A stretch of DNA of 41,745 nt from a bacterium (GTDB lineage Bacteria; Patescibacteriota; Minisyncoccia; Phycocordibacterales; UBA10002), in the NCBI GenBank assembly GCA_030697445.1, contig JAUYPY010000030.1, positions 1-41,745 of the forward strand. The letters are read 5' to 3'. A program made the position numbers and the translations under genes. Under the pieces are notes generated by a model that was not told where the DNA came from, did not search any database, and saw nothing but the letters and a program-made list of their open reading frames with translations. This document shows, in pieces, positions 7,705 through 16,640 of this stretch; the stretch's first letter is position 1, and every line of letters starts with the position of its first letter.

Positions 7705-9065
7705 TTTACAATTTTCACAAACTGCGCTCCCCTATCATACTCGTTCTTGAACCATTTTCCGAATGAGGCGAAGGAGGGAGAAAAGAGAATAAGGTCGCCC
7801 TTTTTTGCAATTTTCATCGCTTCTTCAACGCATTCTTTCAGAGTTTCTTTTTTAAAAATTGGAAATTGATTGGAAATTGGAAATTGGAAATTGATAATTA
7901 GTTTTTCTGTACCAGATTCCTTCAGAAAAACTACTGCCTTGCAGTGATTCGGAATCTCTGCGACCAATTTACTCATATCAAGTCCTTTATCCGTGCCGCC
8001 ACAGATTAAAACAATATCCTTACCTAGCGCGCGAAGCGCAGCGATGGTCGCATCTGGCGTTGTTGCATTGGTGTCGTTGTAGATTTTGATACCGCGCACT
8101 GTCCGAAGATATTCCAATCGTCCCGAAATGCCTTTGAATAATTCAACCGCTTTCCGAATCGCCAGCTCGGGGATTTTGAAGTGCCGCGCCGCGGCAATCG
8201 CGCAAGCGATATTTTCGCGATTATGTTCACCGAGTAGTTTGCTCTCCCATTCTTTTGGAACATCAACAGAACGAGCAACGATTTTCTTTTGTGAAGAAAC
8301 AAACAGTGAAGCTTGTTCACCCACTACCAACACATCATTCTTTTTCTGATACTTAAATATCGCCGTTTTGTCTGCAAAGTATTTCTCGCGGCTTGCCGTG
8401 AGCGAAGTCGAACGGTAATACGAAAGATGGTCGTCAAGAAAAGTTGTAAATACCGCAACCTGCGGAGAGATTTTTGCATCGTGAAATCCTTGCAACTGCC
8501 ATGAGTCCAGTTCAAGTACGACAATATCGCCAGATTTTACTTTCTTAAGCAACGGTAGTGTGGCTTCTGGAACAAGGTTGCCGGCTTTGAATACAGAACC
8601 CACCACCCCGCCTTCGGCACCCCTCCTCAACCGAGGAGGGGATGAAGAAAGAATTTCATAAATAAGTGCAGTGGTAGTGGATTTTCCGCGTGTACCCGTT
8701 ACACCGACCAGAAGTACTCCTTTCGGCATCAGTTTCGCGAAGAGTGATGCATCCATCTCAATCGGGATTTTGTTTTTTCGCGCTTCGGCGATATATGGTG
8801 AATCAAGTGGCACTCCTGCAGCTTTCAAAATAAAATCTCGATTTCTGAAATCTTCCAATTTATGTTCGCCGAGCGTGTAGCGTATATTTTTATATTTCCG
8901 GAGCTTTTTAAGCGACGACCCGAGCGCAGTCGAAGGTTTTAAATCAGTCACAATAAGTTCCGCTCCATGTTCGGCAAGAAAAACCGCATCGCCTATGCCG
9001 CGCCCTAAAAGCCCGAGCCCCATAAGCGTTACTTTTTTGCCTCTGAAAAATCGCTTCCAGTCCAT
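7692..9065 (-). CDS. murD: UDP-N-acetylmuramoylalanine--D-glutamate ligase MurD
   Basis: MurD adds D-Glu to UDP-MurNAc-L-Ala. The 457-residue protein has the N-terminal Rossmann segment VTLMGLGLLGRG, ATP loop VTGTRGKSTTT (about 122-132), the Mur ligase signature GEHNRENIACAIAAA, and NDTNATTPDAT. At least four foreign-looking in-frame stretches interrupt it: PSTALGSS, SSSPPRLRRGAEGG, STSLTASRE, and a tandem INFQFPISNQFPIFK run in the C-terminal domain. All keep the frame, suggesting a working enzyme. It starts the murD-murC pair; no ribosome binding site is visible and a transcription terminator of the neighbouring gene lies 40 bases upstream. Confidence 0.95.
   Translation of the reverse strand: MDWKRFFRGKKVTLMGLGLLGRGIGDAVFLAEHGAELIVTDLKPSTALGSSLKKLRKYKNIRYTLGEHKLEDFRNRDFILKAAGVPLDSPYIAEARKNKIPIEMDASLFAKLMPKGVLLVGVTGTRGKSTTTALIYEILSSSPPRLRRGAEGGVVGSVFKAGNLVPEATLPLLKKVKSGDIVVLELDSWQLQGFHDAKISPQVAVFTTFLDDHLSYYRSTSLTASREKYFADKTAIFKYQKKNDVLVVGEQASLFVSSQKKIVARSVDVPKEWESKLLGEHNRENIACAIAAARHFKIPELAIRKAVELFKGISGRLEYLRTVRGIKIYNDTNATTPDATIAALRALGKDIVLICGGTDKGLDMSKLVAEIPNHCKAVVFLKESGTEKLIINFQFPISNQFPIFKKETLKECVEEAMKIAKKGDLILFSPSFASFGKWFKNEYDRGAQFVKIVKCLK
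7858..7895. repeat. Tandem 7-bp repeat inside murD
   Basis: Repeats of the unit TTGGAAA, with one variant, encode FQFPISNQFP-type sequence within the C-terminal domain of MurD. Because the array is within a coding region, slippage here would alter the frame. Confidence 0.6.
8392..8417. repeat. Short in-frame repeat in murD (STSLTAS)
   Basis: GTGAGCGAAGTCGAAC core, the reverse orientation of the CTTCGACTTCGCTCAC family; encodes RSTSLTASRE. Confidence 0.55.
8601..8645. repeat. Palindromic insertion in murD (SPPRLRRG)
   Basis: Contains the hairpin CCCCTCCTC/GAGGAGGGG; encodes SSSPPRLRRGAEGGVVG directly after the ATP-loop helix. Confidence 0.65.
8916..8936. repeat. Short in-frame repeat in murD (PSTALGSS)
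   Basis: CCCGAGCGCAGTCGAAGG core, same family as above, encoding KPSTALGSS in the N-terminal domain. Confidence 0.55.
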
Positions 9066-9103
9066 AAGAAATCACACTAACAAAAAAACTAGAAAATAGA
9101 AAA

Positions 9104-9132
9104 CCCCCTCACTTGTCGGACAAGTGAGGGGG
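9104..9132 (-). terminator. Rho-independent terminator
   Basis: Thirteen-base arms (CCCCCTCACTTGT / ACAAGTGAGGGGG) followed by TTTTC on the minus strand; ends the cold-shock-like gene. Confidence 0.8.
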
Positions 9133-9151
9133 TCGCGATTGCGAACAATTA

Positions 9152-9595
9152 TTATGCCGCAACCAACTGTCGGTCTGGTCGGCGGGTCGTCGTCCCCGCC
9201 CGGCGACCATTCGTGGAGCGCGCGAGGGCTTCCAGTTCCGCGTCCAAATCAATTTTTGGTACGGAAACAGAAGGCAGGAAGGAAGCGGTGGCAGGTGTCC
9301 ATGTCTTCAACTGCCCACACGCCTCATCGTACTCCGCCATTGTTCCCCACAACCACAATCCATCACGAGGCACAAAAACAACTTTTTGGCCTTGGTGAAT
9401 TGTTTGATTCTGGCCGGTCGCAAACACAATCCCGCCGGGAGCAGCCTCAACGCGTCGCAACTGACTCCAAAAGAGGCGTATTTCTTGACCTCCAGTCCCG
9501 TTTAGCACTGGGTCTGGCTGAACAAATGCCCATGTGCGACAACGTTGAACAACTCTGCCTGTTTTTACTGTCTCCTGCCGAATAGCAGTTTTCAT
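9152..9595 (-). CDS. Cold-shock-domain-like hypothetical protein
   Basis: A 147-residue protein whose first 95 residues look like an OB-fold of the cold-shock type: KTGRVVQRCRTWAFVQPD resembles the first two CSD strands, RLFWSQLRRV the FVH.S.L strand, and IHQGQKVVFVP the conserved G-Q-x-V-x-F element. The rest is a basic, Thr/Arg-rich tail ending RRPDRQLVAA, fit for RNA contact. It has its own promoter (9706-9733) and a ~100-base leader with a hairpin, as cold-shock genes often do. The CSD match is by eye and distant; RNA binding is inferred. Confidence 0.6.
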   Translation of the reverse strand: MKTAIRQETVKTGRVVQRCRTWAFVQPDPVLNGTGGQEIRLFWSQLRRVEAAPGGIVFATGQNQTIHQGQKVVFVPRDGLWLWGTMAEYDEACGQLKTWTPATASFLPSVSVPKIDLDAELEALARSTNGRRAGTTTRRPDRQLVAA

Positions 9596-9646
9596 AATTT
9601 AATGAACAAAAATACTTTCCGTAACAAAGGGCGCAACCGCGCACTC

Positions 9647-9674
9647 GTTTTCGCATATTCCAATATGCAAAAAC
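9647..9674 (-). promoter_or_regulatory. Leader hairpin of the cold-shock-like gene
   Basis: GTTTT.GCATATT and AATATGC.AAAAC pair around GG, an almost perfect 13-base stem in the mRNA leader between promoter and start codon. A thermosensitive or translation-control role is only inferred. Confidence 0.5.
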
Positions 9675-9705
9675 GCTTCAGGAAAGCATTTACTGTCTGT
9701 GTGCC

Positions 9706-9733
9706 AGTATAGCACACCCCATATAAAAGTCAA
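9706..9733 (-). promoter_or_regulatory. Sigma-70 type promoter for the cold-shock-like gene
   Basis: TTGACT (9728-9733), 16-base spacer, TATACT (9706-9711). It starts right after the 3' end of tRNA-Leu. Confidence 0.75.
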
Positions 9734-9815
9734 TGGGCACGGAGAGACTCGAACTCTCAACCCTTTCGGGATACGGTTCTGAGCCGTACGCGTATACCAA
9801 TTCCGCCACGTGCCC
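9734..9815 (-). tRNA. tRNA-Leu (CAG anticodon)
   Basis: An 82-nt class II tRNA. Acceptor GGGCACG pairs with CGTGCCC, the anticodon stem is TACGG/CCGTA with loop CTCAGAA, and there is a long variable arm (CCCGAAAGGG) and T-loop GTTCGAGTC. Discriminator base A. The CCA end is not encoded, so a CCA-adding enzyme is needed. Confidence 0.95.
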
Positions 9816-9825
9816 GTTTACCAAA

Positions 9826-9898
9826 TGCGCGCACTAGGATTCGAACCTAGGACCCCATCAGTATCAGTGATGTGCTCTACCAACTGAGCTATGCGCGC
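9826..9898 (-). tRNA. tRNA-Ile (GAT anticodon)
   Basis: A 73-nt tRNA with acceptor GCGCGCA/TGCGCGC, D-arm AGCTCAGTTGGTAGAGC, anticodon stem CATCA/TGATG with loop CTGATAC, and T-arm CCTAGGTTCGAATCCTAG. No encoded CCA. It lies downstream of the 16S terminator rather than in a 16S-23S spacer; a TATAGT box at 9909-9914 may start it. Confidence 0.95.
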
Positions 9899-9932
9899 GA
9901 CATACACGACTATACCAAAAAAACCGCATAAG

Positions 9933-9971
9933 AAAAAGCGCCCGTGATGTTTCTGCATCTGGGCGCTTTTT
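9933..9971. terminator. Terminator at the end of the 16S unit
   Basis: Eleven-base arms AAAAAGCGCCC / GGGCGCTTTTT, followed by T runs on both strands. It lies just past the 16S processing stem. Confidence 0.8.
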
Positions 9972-9982
9972 CTTTTTTATCC

Positions 9983-9999
9983 TCCTTTTTGTTCCGTTC
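9983..9999 (-). other. 16S precursor processing stem, 3' half
   Basis: Seventeen bases exactly complementary to 11686-11702 on the other side of the 16S gene, the arrangement of an RNase III processing stem. Confidence 0.75.
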
Positions 10000-10130
10000 G
10001 TTTTTGCCGGTCTTCCCCGACTTCCATTCCGTTTTAGGTTTCGGAAAAACCCATGCTCCGCTTGTGACGGAATATGATCGACCTGTCAGTCCTTCATCTT
10101 TGAAAAAACAAATATGAAAAACGATTTTCA

Positions 10131-11652
<1,522 letters not shown>

Positions 11653-11685
11653 ATCTGTCCACAAAAAATTTGTAAAACAAATTTT

Positions 11686-11702
11686 GAACGGAACAAAAAG
11701 GA
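11686..11702 (-). other. 16S precursor processing stem, 5' half
   Basis: GAACGGAACAAAAAGGA on the plus strand, perfectly complementary to 9983-9999. It lies about 34 bases before the mature 5' end. Confidence 0.75.
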
Positions 11703-11854
11703 AGATTAGAATTTAATTTCGCTCTTTGGAATCAAAATACTTAATCACTAGGAATTTACTTTACTTGCACTTAACCCCGACAACCCGTCGGGATGTTCTC
11801 AATACTACTTCTTCAATTTTCAACGAACGCGCCCCTTCACAGGGCGTATCTGAC

Positions 11855-11882
11855 AGTATATAGATACCGTAAAACAAGTCAA
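11855..11882 (-). promoter_or_regulatory. 16S rRNA promoter
   Basis: TTGACT (11877-11882), 16-base spacer, TATACT (11855-11860). The -35 box overlaps the secF stop codon, so secF and 16S are packed without a gap. The leader to the 16S 5' end is about 195 bases. Confidence 0.8.
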
Positions 11883-12781
11883 CCCCGTGCCTGCCACTTC
11901 TCCACCGTAACCAAGAGCGGGCTCGCGATGCAGATGGAGGAATAGGTGCCGGCGATGATGCCGATAATGAGCGCGAGGGAAAAATACTGCGTAGAAACTG
12001 GACCAATGAAATACAGAACCACTAGCGCGATAATTGTGGTAAGCGAAGTGTTGATGGAGCGGCCCATCGTGGCGGCGACACTTTCTCCAACCACTGTTTC
12101 AAATGACTTGTTCTGGTTGAGTGTTTTGTTCATTCGCAAATGCTCGCGCACGCGGTCAAACACCACAATCGTGTCATGCACCGAAAATCCAAGTACGACG
12201 AGAAGCGCAGTTACAAACAGCGTATCCAATTCCACTCCAGCACTATGTCCGAGGTATGCAAACACACCGACCGGAATCAAGACATCATGCAAAAGCGCCA
12301 CAATCGTAATCACGCCATATTTCCACGACGACACGGGCTCCGACACTTTCCGAAACGCAAAGGTTATGAAAAGAACGATGCAGATAATCACGAGAGCAAT
12401 CGCCAAAAGCGACTTCAGCGCCGCTTCGCGGCCAAGCAAAGGCCCGATAGAATCAAAACGAACTTCGGTTGCCGCGTGCGCGCCGCCAAATGAAAGCTCA
12501 GTCAAAAGTGCACGATGCTCATCATCTGTAAGCTCGCGCAGGCGAATAATAAAACCACTCTCGCCAACGGAGCGCACCGATGCATATGCGTCAATCGGTG
12601 CAAGCACTTTCTCTATGTCCGTCTTTTCGGGCATACCGCTTGAATAATTAACTTCCAACAGCGCCCCGCCCTTAAAATCAATGCCGAGGTTCAGACCCCA
12701 CAACGCGAGCGCGGCTAGAGACGCGACAACGAGAATGCCGGAGACGATATAAAAGAATTTTCGGTGTGTTATGACAAACAT
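11879..12781 (-). CDS. secF: Protein translocase subunit SecF
   Basis: SecF, with SecD, pulls exported proteins through SecYEG using the proton gradient. The 300-residue protein has six predicted TM helices, the N-terminal FYIVSGILVV helix, the GIDFKGG motif near 33-39 typical of SecD/SecF, a periplasmic domain about 45-110, and the conserved LGFSVHDTIVVFDRVRE segment near TM4-5. It begins 5 bases after secD stops. Normal length for the family. Confidence 0.95.
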   Translation of the reverse strand: MFVITHRKFFYIVSGILVVASLAALALWGLNLGIDFKGGALLEVNYSSGMPEKTDIEKVLAPIDAYASVRSVGESGFIIRLRELTDDEHRALLTELSFGGAHAATEVRFDSIGPLLGREAALKSLLAIALVIICIVLFITFAFRKVSEPVSSWKYGVITIVALLHDVLIPVGVFAYLGHSAGVELDTLFVTALLVVLGFSVHDTIVVFDRVREHLRMNKTLNQNKSFETVVGESVAATMGRSINTSLTTIIALVVLYFIGPVSTQYFSLALIIGIIAGTYSSICIASPLLVTVEKWQARG

Positions 12782-12786
12782 ATATT

Positions 12787-14106
12787 TTATTTAATTCCGC
12801 TTCCGAACAAAAACCGCGCGACGCTCCCGTTACTTTGCGTACCGAGTGCATACAAAAACATTCGCGATGCGGTGATTGCAGTGAACATACTTACGACGAC
12901 ACCGAATCCGAACACGAGCGCGAACCCGCGCACCACGGGCGTTGCGGCAAAGTAATACAAGATAATAGCCGTGATGATGCTAGAGGTATTCGAATCGCGA
13001 ATAGAAGGCCACGCGCGCGCAAAACCTTCTTTCAGCGCATCGGTAACTACTTTTCCTTTTCGCAATTCTTCTTTGAGCCGGGCGAAAATAAGAATGTTTG
13101 CATCTACCGCCATACCCATAGAGAGCACAAACCCAGCAATACCCGCCGCCGTGAGCGTTACCGGAATCAACTTAAAAATCGCGAGGTTCAGCGCCACATA
13201 CGCACCGAGCGCGAGAGTTGCGAGAAGACCGGGCAAGCGATACCACAGCACCAAAAACGCGGCGATAATGGCAAATGCCCATAGCCCCGCGCGCACGCCG
13301 GCAGCAACCGCTTCAGTGCCAAGCGATGCACCAATGGTCTGCACCGATGCAAGCGCGACCGGCACCGGAAGCGCGCCGTAATTTAGGTCGCGCACAAGCG
13401 TGCGCGCTTCTTCAATTTTAAAGTCGCCGGAAATCTCGGTACTGCCGCTTGCAATCTCTTCGCGAATCACCGGAAGTGAAATTGGCGTGCCGTCCAAGAA
13501 AATGCCAAGCGTCTTCCCCACATTTTCTTTGGTTAATTTTGCAAAAAGTTTCTCGCCTTCGCTCAGCCACGCGAGCACGACAACCGGCTCGCCTGTTGTC
13601 TGGTTGAACGAAATCGTGGCGCGGCTTACGAGCCGCCCCGTGAGCCCCGTGTCTGTAAAAAGCTCATCCGCTGTTTTCTTTTTAATTTCTTCTTCCGAAA
13701 ATCCAGACACATCTTTCATCAACTTAAACTCCAAAAGCGGGGTCTTGCCGATTTGCGCCGCTGCCTCCTTAACGTCCGTAATTCCCGGCAATTCCACAAT
13801 CAAACGATTCTCACCGGCGCCGAAGGCGCCGCCGCGCTCAACTTGCACAATTGGCTCAGATACGCCGAATAGGTTCACGCGCCGCTCCACCACATCGCGG
13901 AGCGACTTCATTGCGTTCGTTACTTCTCCAACGGGCACTGACTTGGTATCGGCGCGATACACAAGGTGCGCTCCGCTCTTCAAATCAAGCCCGAGACGGA
14001 ACGCAAACCGCCCGCCGCTCATTTCACTTTTATACACAAAAAACCCGACCAACGAGGCCGCAACAAAAATCACTATGGCGATTATTCTATGTTTCCACAT
14101 TACCAC
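12787..14106 (-). CDS. secD: Protein translocase subunit SecD
   Basis: SecD is the large partner of SecF in the RND-type translocation motor. The 439-residue protein has the first TM helix (IIAIVIFVAASLVGFFVY), the GLDLKSGAHLVYR motif near 39-51, the P1 periplasmic domain with RVNLFGVSEP, and a five-helix C-terminal domain with GMAVDANILIFARLKEEL. Two possible starts two codons apart (14106 or 14100). A ~370-base leader with a short reading frame and strong secondary structure lies upstream, which suggests regulation before translation. Confidence 0.95.
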   Translation of the reverse strand: MVMWKHRIIAIVIFVAASLVGFFVYKSEMSGGRFAFRLGLDLKSGAHLVYRADTKSVPVGEVTNAMKSLRDVVERRVNLFGVSEPIVQVERGGAFGAGENRLIVELPGITDVKEAAAQIGKTPLLEFKLMKDVSGFSEEEIKKKTADELFTDTGLTGRLVSRATISFNQTTGEPVVVLAWLSEGEKLFAKLTKENVGKTLGIFLDGTPISLPVIREEIASGSTEISGDFKIEEARTLVRDLNYGALPVPVALASVQTIGASLGTEAVAAGVRAGLWAFAIIAAFLVLWYRLPGLLATLALGAYVALNLAIFKLIPVTLTAAGIAGFVLSMGMAVDANILIFARLKEELRKGKVVTDALKEGFARAWPSIRDSNTSSIITAIILYYFAATPVVRGFALVFGFGVVVSMFTAITASRMFLYALGTQSNGSVARFLFGSGIK

Positions 14107-14473
14107 CGCATACTAGCGAAACCGCTCAAAAGAATCAAGAAATCAAAAGAAATCAGCCGCTGCATGAAAGTTTAGTCATTACGACTATACCCTTTCACAC
14201 AAACGGCTGCTTATTCTTGCAATGGTGCGTGGCCTGTCACCGGACCCTGTGATTATCTCGACAGGATCGTATGTTGGTGGCTTTCGGCTTTCGCCTGTGG
14301 TCTCACGCCTCTCCGGTTATAACCCATAGTCGGTTTGTCCCGGTCTGGCTACAAAACCAACTATGGTTTTTTGTTCGCAAGAATTTTCTTTTGAGATGGG
14401 AAATTCGTCATCCTCCGCCTCAAAGAAATAATCTTCGCAGGTGTGCTTGAACATTCAAATCACCCCCTTTCTA
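14107..14473 (-). promoter_or_regulatory. Long structured leader of secDF
   Basis: Between promoter 14480-14508 and secD lie a 45-codon reading frame and several clear stems in minus-strand RNA: GGC-GAAA-GCC with a GNRA loop, GATCCTGT/ACAGGGTC, GCGTG/CACGC, and a closing CAGCCG/CGGCTG hairpin with an inner TGAAAG/CTTTCA stem just before secD. The hairpin at 14324-14366 has a T run on the plus strand, so a plus-strand RNA is also possible. I could not match it to tmRNA, RNase P, SRP or a riboswitch class I know. Confidence 0.5.
14317..14454 (-). CDS. Small protein or leader peptide (45 aa) upstream of secD
   Basis: A 45-codon frame beginning MFKHTCEDYFFEAEDDEF and ending VGFVARPGQTDYGL. It has an unusually strong ribosome binding site, AAAGGGGGTGAT, 6 bases before the ATG, and a promoter 26 bases upstream. 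The protein is acidic, has two Cys and no membrane segment. Its last third overlaps a hairpin. Position before secDF suggests a sensing leader peptide, but it could be an ordinary small protein; I do not recognise it. Confidence 0.5.
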   Translation of the reverse strand: MFKHTCEDYFFEAEDDEFPISKENSCEQKTIVGFVARPGQTDYGL

Positions 14474-14479
14474 AAATAG

Positions 14480-14508
14480 AGCATAACATACCCCATTCTA
14501 GAAGTCAA
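14480..14508 (-). promoter_or_regulatory. Promoter of the secDF leader
   Basis: TTGACT (14503-14508), 17-base spacer, TATGCT (14480-14485). Confidence 0.7.
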
Positions 14509-14566
14509 TCCCCCCGTAATGTAGCAGTGGGTGGAATTGTCAAAAAACCCTTGTTTTGAGCCATAA

Positions 14567-14660
14567 AATCAAACTCCGCTCCTTGAAAGCAGAACCTTAA
14601 TCGTCTTCAGCGCAATTTTTACATCCAAAAAGAACGAGTGGTTTTTGATGTAGTACAAAT
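14567..14660. repeat. 94-bp direct repeat, distal copy
   Basis: Identical over 94 bases to 15250-15343, which is the 3' end of the sugar transferase gene including its stop codon. This copy is detached from the gene and lies beyond the toxin-antitoxin pair. The two copies start 683 bases apart. Confidence 0.95.
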
Positions 14661-14670
14661 AAAATGAAAT

Positions 14671-14934
14671 TTATTCTTTCACAGAATACTGATGAATGAG
14701 CGAACTGATAAAGGTTTGGTACGGAAGACCTTTTCCAGCGGCAACTGCTTTAATTTTGCTCAATGCCTTCTGCGATAAACGAATATTGATAGTACGAGGT
14801 TTGCTGAGTGTAAAGTTTGCATATTCCTTATAACGGCGTACTTCTTTTTGCGCACCCTTAACACGCTTGAGTTTTCCCGACTCAAATCTCATGAGGATGT
14901 TTTTTTCATCTTTGGTTAATATGCTTTTGTTCAT
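14671..14934 (-). CDS. CopG/BrnA-like antitoxin
   Basis: An 87-residue protein. The last 45 residues form a ribbon-helix-helix DNA-binding domain: RTINIRLSQKALSKIKAVAA followed by GKGLPYQTFISSLIHQY, the pattern of CopG/BrnA-type antitoxins. The first 40 residues are charged and probably bind the toxin. It overlaps the toxin gene as ATGA, so the toxin is encoded first. Antitoxins of this type bind and repress their own promoter; the promoter lies in front of the toxin. The cassette sits between two copies of a 94-bp repeat. Confidence 0.8.
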   Translation of the reverse strand: MNKSILTKDEKNILMRFESGKLKRVKGAQKEVRRYKEYANFTLSKPRTINIRLSQKALSKIKAVAAGKGLPYQTFISSLIHQYSVKE

Positions 14935-15209
14935 ATGTTTTTTTGAATATATTTCTTCGTCGCTTTTCTGCTTGGGATAATCGTCTTTAAAAAGATTTTC
15001 TCTTCATCTTCTGCGAAAGGAACAAGATAGACATAGTCATGCAGACGAATAACAAACAATTTCTGGTTTGGGTATCTTTTCTCGTTGGGATGCTGAACGA
15101 TATCAAGTATGTCTCCTTCTTCAATCGCTATGAGTATTTCTTCAAAACCAACTCCTCGTTCCTGTTTGAGCAAATCATTCTTCTCCAAATCCCAATCGAA
15201 ATACTTCAT
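14931..15209 (-). CDS. BrnT-like toxin
   Basis: A 92-residue protein of the BrnT/DUF497-like RNase toxin group: MKYFDWDLEKNDLLKQERGV at the N-terminus, FEEILIAIEEGDILDIVQHP, then a beta-rich half ending IFLKTIIPSRKATKKYIQ. BrnT-type toxins are ribosome-independent RNases. The open frame reaches 15245, but the ATG at 15209 matches family starts and lies right after the promoter -10 box, giving an almost leaderless mRNA. Pairing with a ribbon-helix-helix antitoxin by a 4-base overlap supports the call. Confidence 0.8.
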   Translation of the reverse strand: MKYFDWDLEKNDLLKQERGVGFEEILIAIEEGDILDIVQHPNEKRYPNQKLFVIRLHDYVYLVPFAEDEEKIFLKTIIPSRKATKKYIQKNI

Positions 15210-15217
15210 ATATACAT

Positions 15218-15245
15218 TGTATACGAAACACGCACCAGTTGTCAA
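15218..15245 (-). promoter_or_regulatory. Promoter of the toxin-antitoxin operon
   Basis: TTGACA (15240-15245), 16-base spacer, TATACA (15218-15223). The predicted transcript starts about two bases before the toxin ATG. Confidence 0.75.
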
Positions 15246-15249
15246 TGTG

Positions 15250-15343
15250 AATCAAACTCCGCTCCTTGAAAGCAGAACCTTAATCGTCTTCAGCGCAATT
15301 TTTACATCCAAAAAGAACGAGTGGTTTTTGATGTAGTACAAAT
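15250..15343. repeat. 94-bp direct repeat, gene copy
   Basis: This copy encodes the last 30 residues and the stop of the sugar transferase. See 14567-14660. Confidence 0.95.
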
Positions 15344-16586
15344 CGTATGAGAGCTTCACTTTTGTTTCCGACACATTCGCACGGTAGTGCGGATGGTTCT
15401 CGTGATACAACTGTGCCCAGCCGGAAAGCCCGGGTTTGATGAGGTGTCGGATGTTGTAATACGGAATCTCTTTTTCATAGAGGCGCACAAGTTCGGGAAG
15501 TTCGGGTCGCGGCCCGATAAGCGAGAGGTCGCCGCGCAAGACATTCCAAAGTTGCGGTAATTCGTCTATGCGCGTCTTGCGCAAGACCTTCCCGACGCGC
15601 GTAATTTCCGCAGGGCCTCCTCCCGATGCAACGCACATACTGCGGAACTTCAAGGTCTTAATAACTTTTCCACCCTTCCCTATCCGCTCCTGCATAATGA
15701 AAAATGGGCGGCCGTTTTCTAAAAGCATGGCAAGAAATACTATAGGGTACAAAAGAAGTGACAACGCGCCAAGCGCGCCGGCAATTGCGATGTCCATTAG
15801 GCGTTTCAGCGTATCGTAAGTAATATTCGGCGCGGTGGATACATTTTCCAAAAACCAGTTGTAGCGCACGAGGGAAAGCGGAATCCGATTGAACATTTCT
15901 TCGTAGATTTTGTGCATATCTATGAAGCGCACGCCGGAAAAGATAAGGTTGTACAGGTGTGGAAGCACCGGCAAGATTTTGTCGCTCCGCAAATCAACGA
16001 CAATGAGGTAGATTCCTTCTGTATAGACGCGCTTCACAATCTCTTCTTTGAAATCCATACTACCGAGGTCTTTCGCATCAACAGAAGAAACGAATGAAAT
16101 GTTATAGTGCCAGTTGTTGTTTACTTCAGTAATGAGCTCTTTCAATTCTTCGCCTTCGCCGATCGCAATCGCCTTTTCGCGCTTCCACGGCGAAAGCATG
16201 GCGCTCCCGTAAATACGCCACAGGAGCATCAGCGGAAACGAAATAATGAGATACAAAAACAAGCTGCCTTTCGGCGTAATCTCAAATACCGGAAGAAAAT
16301 AAAAAAAGACGACCGCGAGTATGCTGTTTAAGAGGAGTGTGTTGAACAGCAAGTGCGGCAGGCGATGGCGTAAAATGACGGTCTGCTTTTCGTAAAGACC
16401 GGCGATGAAAAATACGACAATCCAGAGTATGAACAAAAAAAGAAACGGAAAGAGGTGCTCGGCAAAAAGGCCGCGCTCTGGAAGCGCGGCATAGCGAAAA
16501 AAGAGCGTCAACCACAAGCTCGCAGCAAAAACGAGAATGTCGCCCAAAAGGAGCGCAATGTGTTCCCGACTATTGAAGATATTCAT
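15252..16586 (-). CDS. Undecaprenyl-phosphate sugar phosphotransferase (bacterial sugar transferase)
   Basis: A polyisoprenyl-phosphate hexose-1-phosphate transferase of the WbaP/WcaJ type, which starts surface polysaccharide repeat synthesis on the lipid carrier at the inner membrane. The 444-residue protein has four N-terminal TM helices (about 10-30, 43-65, 80-105, 108-127), a middle CoA-binding-like domain, a further hydrophobic segment near 270-290, and the catalytic domain with KRLMDIAIAGAL, LKFRSM, RKTRIDELPQLWNVLRGDLS and GPRPELPELV. The Asp-Glu in RIDELPQ is the usual catalytic pair. It is divergent from a glycosyltransferase gene, with shared -10 sequence, so both probably build one glycan. 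Confidence 0.92.
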   Translation of the reverse strand: MNIFNSREHIALLLGDILVFAASLWLTLFFRYAALPERGLFAEHLFPFLFLFILWIVVFFIAGLYEKQTVILRHRLPHLLFNTLLLNSILAVVFFYFLPVFEITPKGSLFLYLIISFPLMLLWRIYGSAMLSPWKREKAIAIGEGEELKELITEVNNNWHYNISFVSSVDAKDLGSMDFKEEIVKRVYTEGIYLIVVDLRSDKILPVLPHLYNLIFSGVRFIDMHKIYEEMFNRIPLSLVRYNWFLENVSTAPNITYDTLKRLMDIAIAGALGALSLLLYPIVFLAMLLENGRPFFIMQERIGKGGKVIKTLKFRSMCVASGGGPAEITRVGKVLRKTRIDELPQLWNVLRGDLSLIGPRPELPELVRLYEKEIPYYNIRHLIKPGLSGWAQLYHENHPHYRANVSETKVKLSYDLYYIKNHSFFLDVKIALKTIKVLLSRSGV

Positions 16587-16621
16587 ATAACGATGGTTCG
16601 ATTACGCTAACCACGAGAGGT

Positions 16622-16629
16622 AGTATAAT
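16622..16629. promoter_or_regulatory. Shared -10 box of divergent genes
   Basis: AGTATAAT contains TATAAT on the plus strand (16624-16629) for the glycosyltransferase and TATACT on the minus strand (16627-16622) for the sugar transferase. The two overlap by four bases. Confidence 0.6.
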
Positions 16630-16640
16630 TAAAAAACCCA

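Noticed and set aside
14150..14215. GGGTATAGTC in the secD leader as a group I intron S element
   Set aside because: No P, Q or R elements or exon junction are present; it forms part of a hairpin.
14107..14473. tmRNA, RNase P RNA or SRP RNA in the secD leader
   Set aside because: No T-arm/acceptor ends, no GGAAAGTCC core and no SRP loop motif were found.
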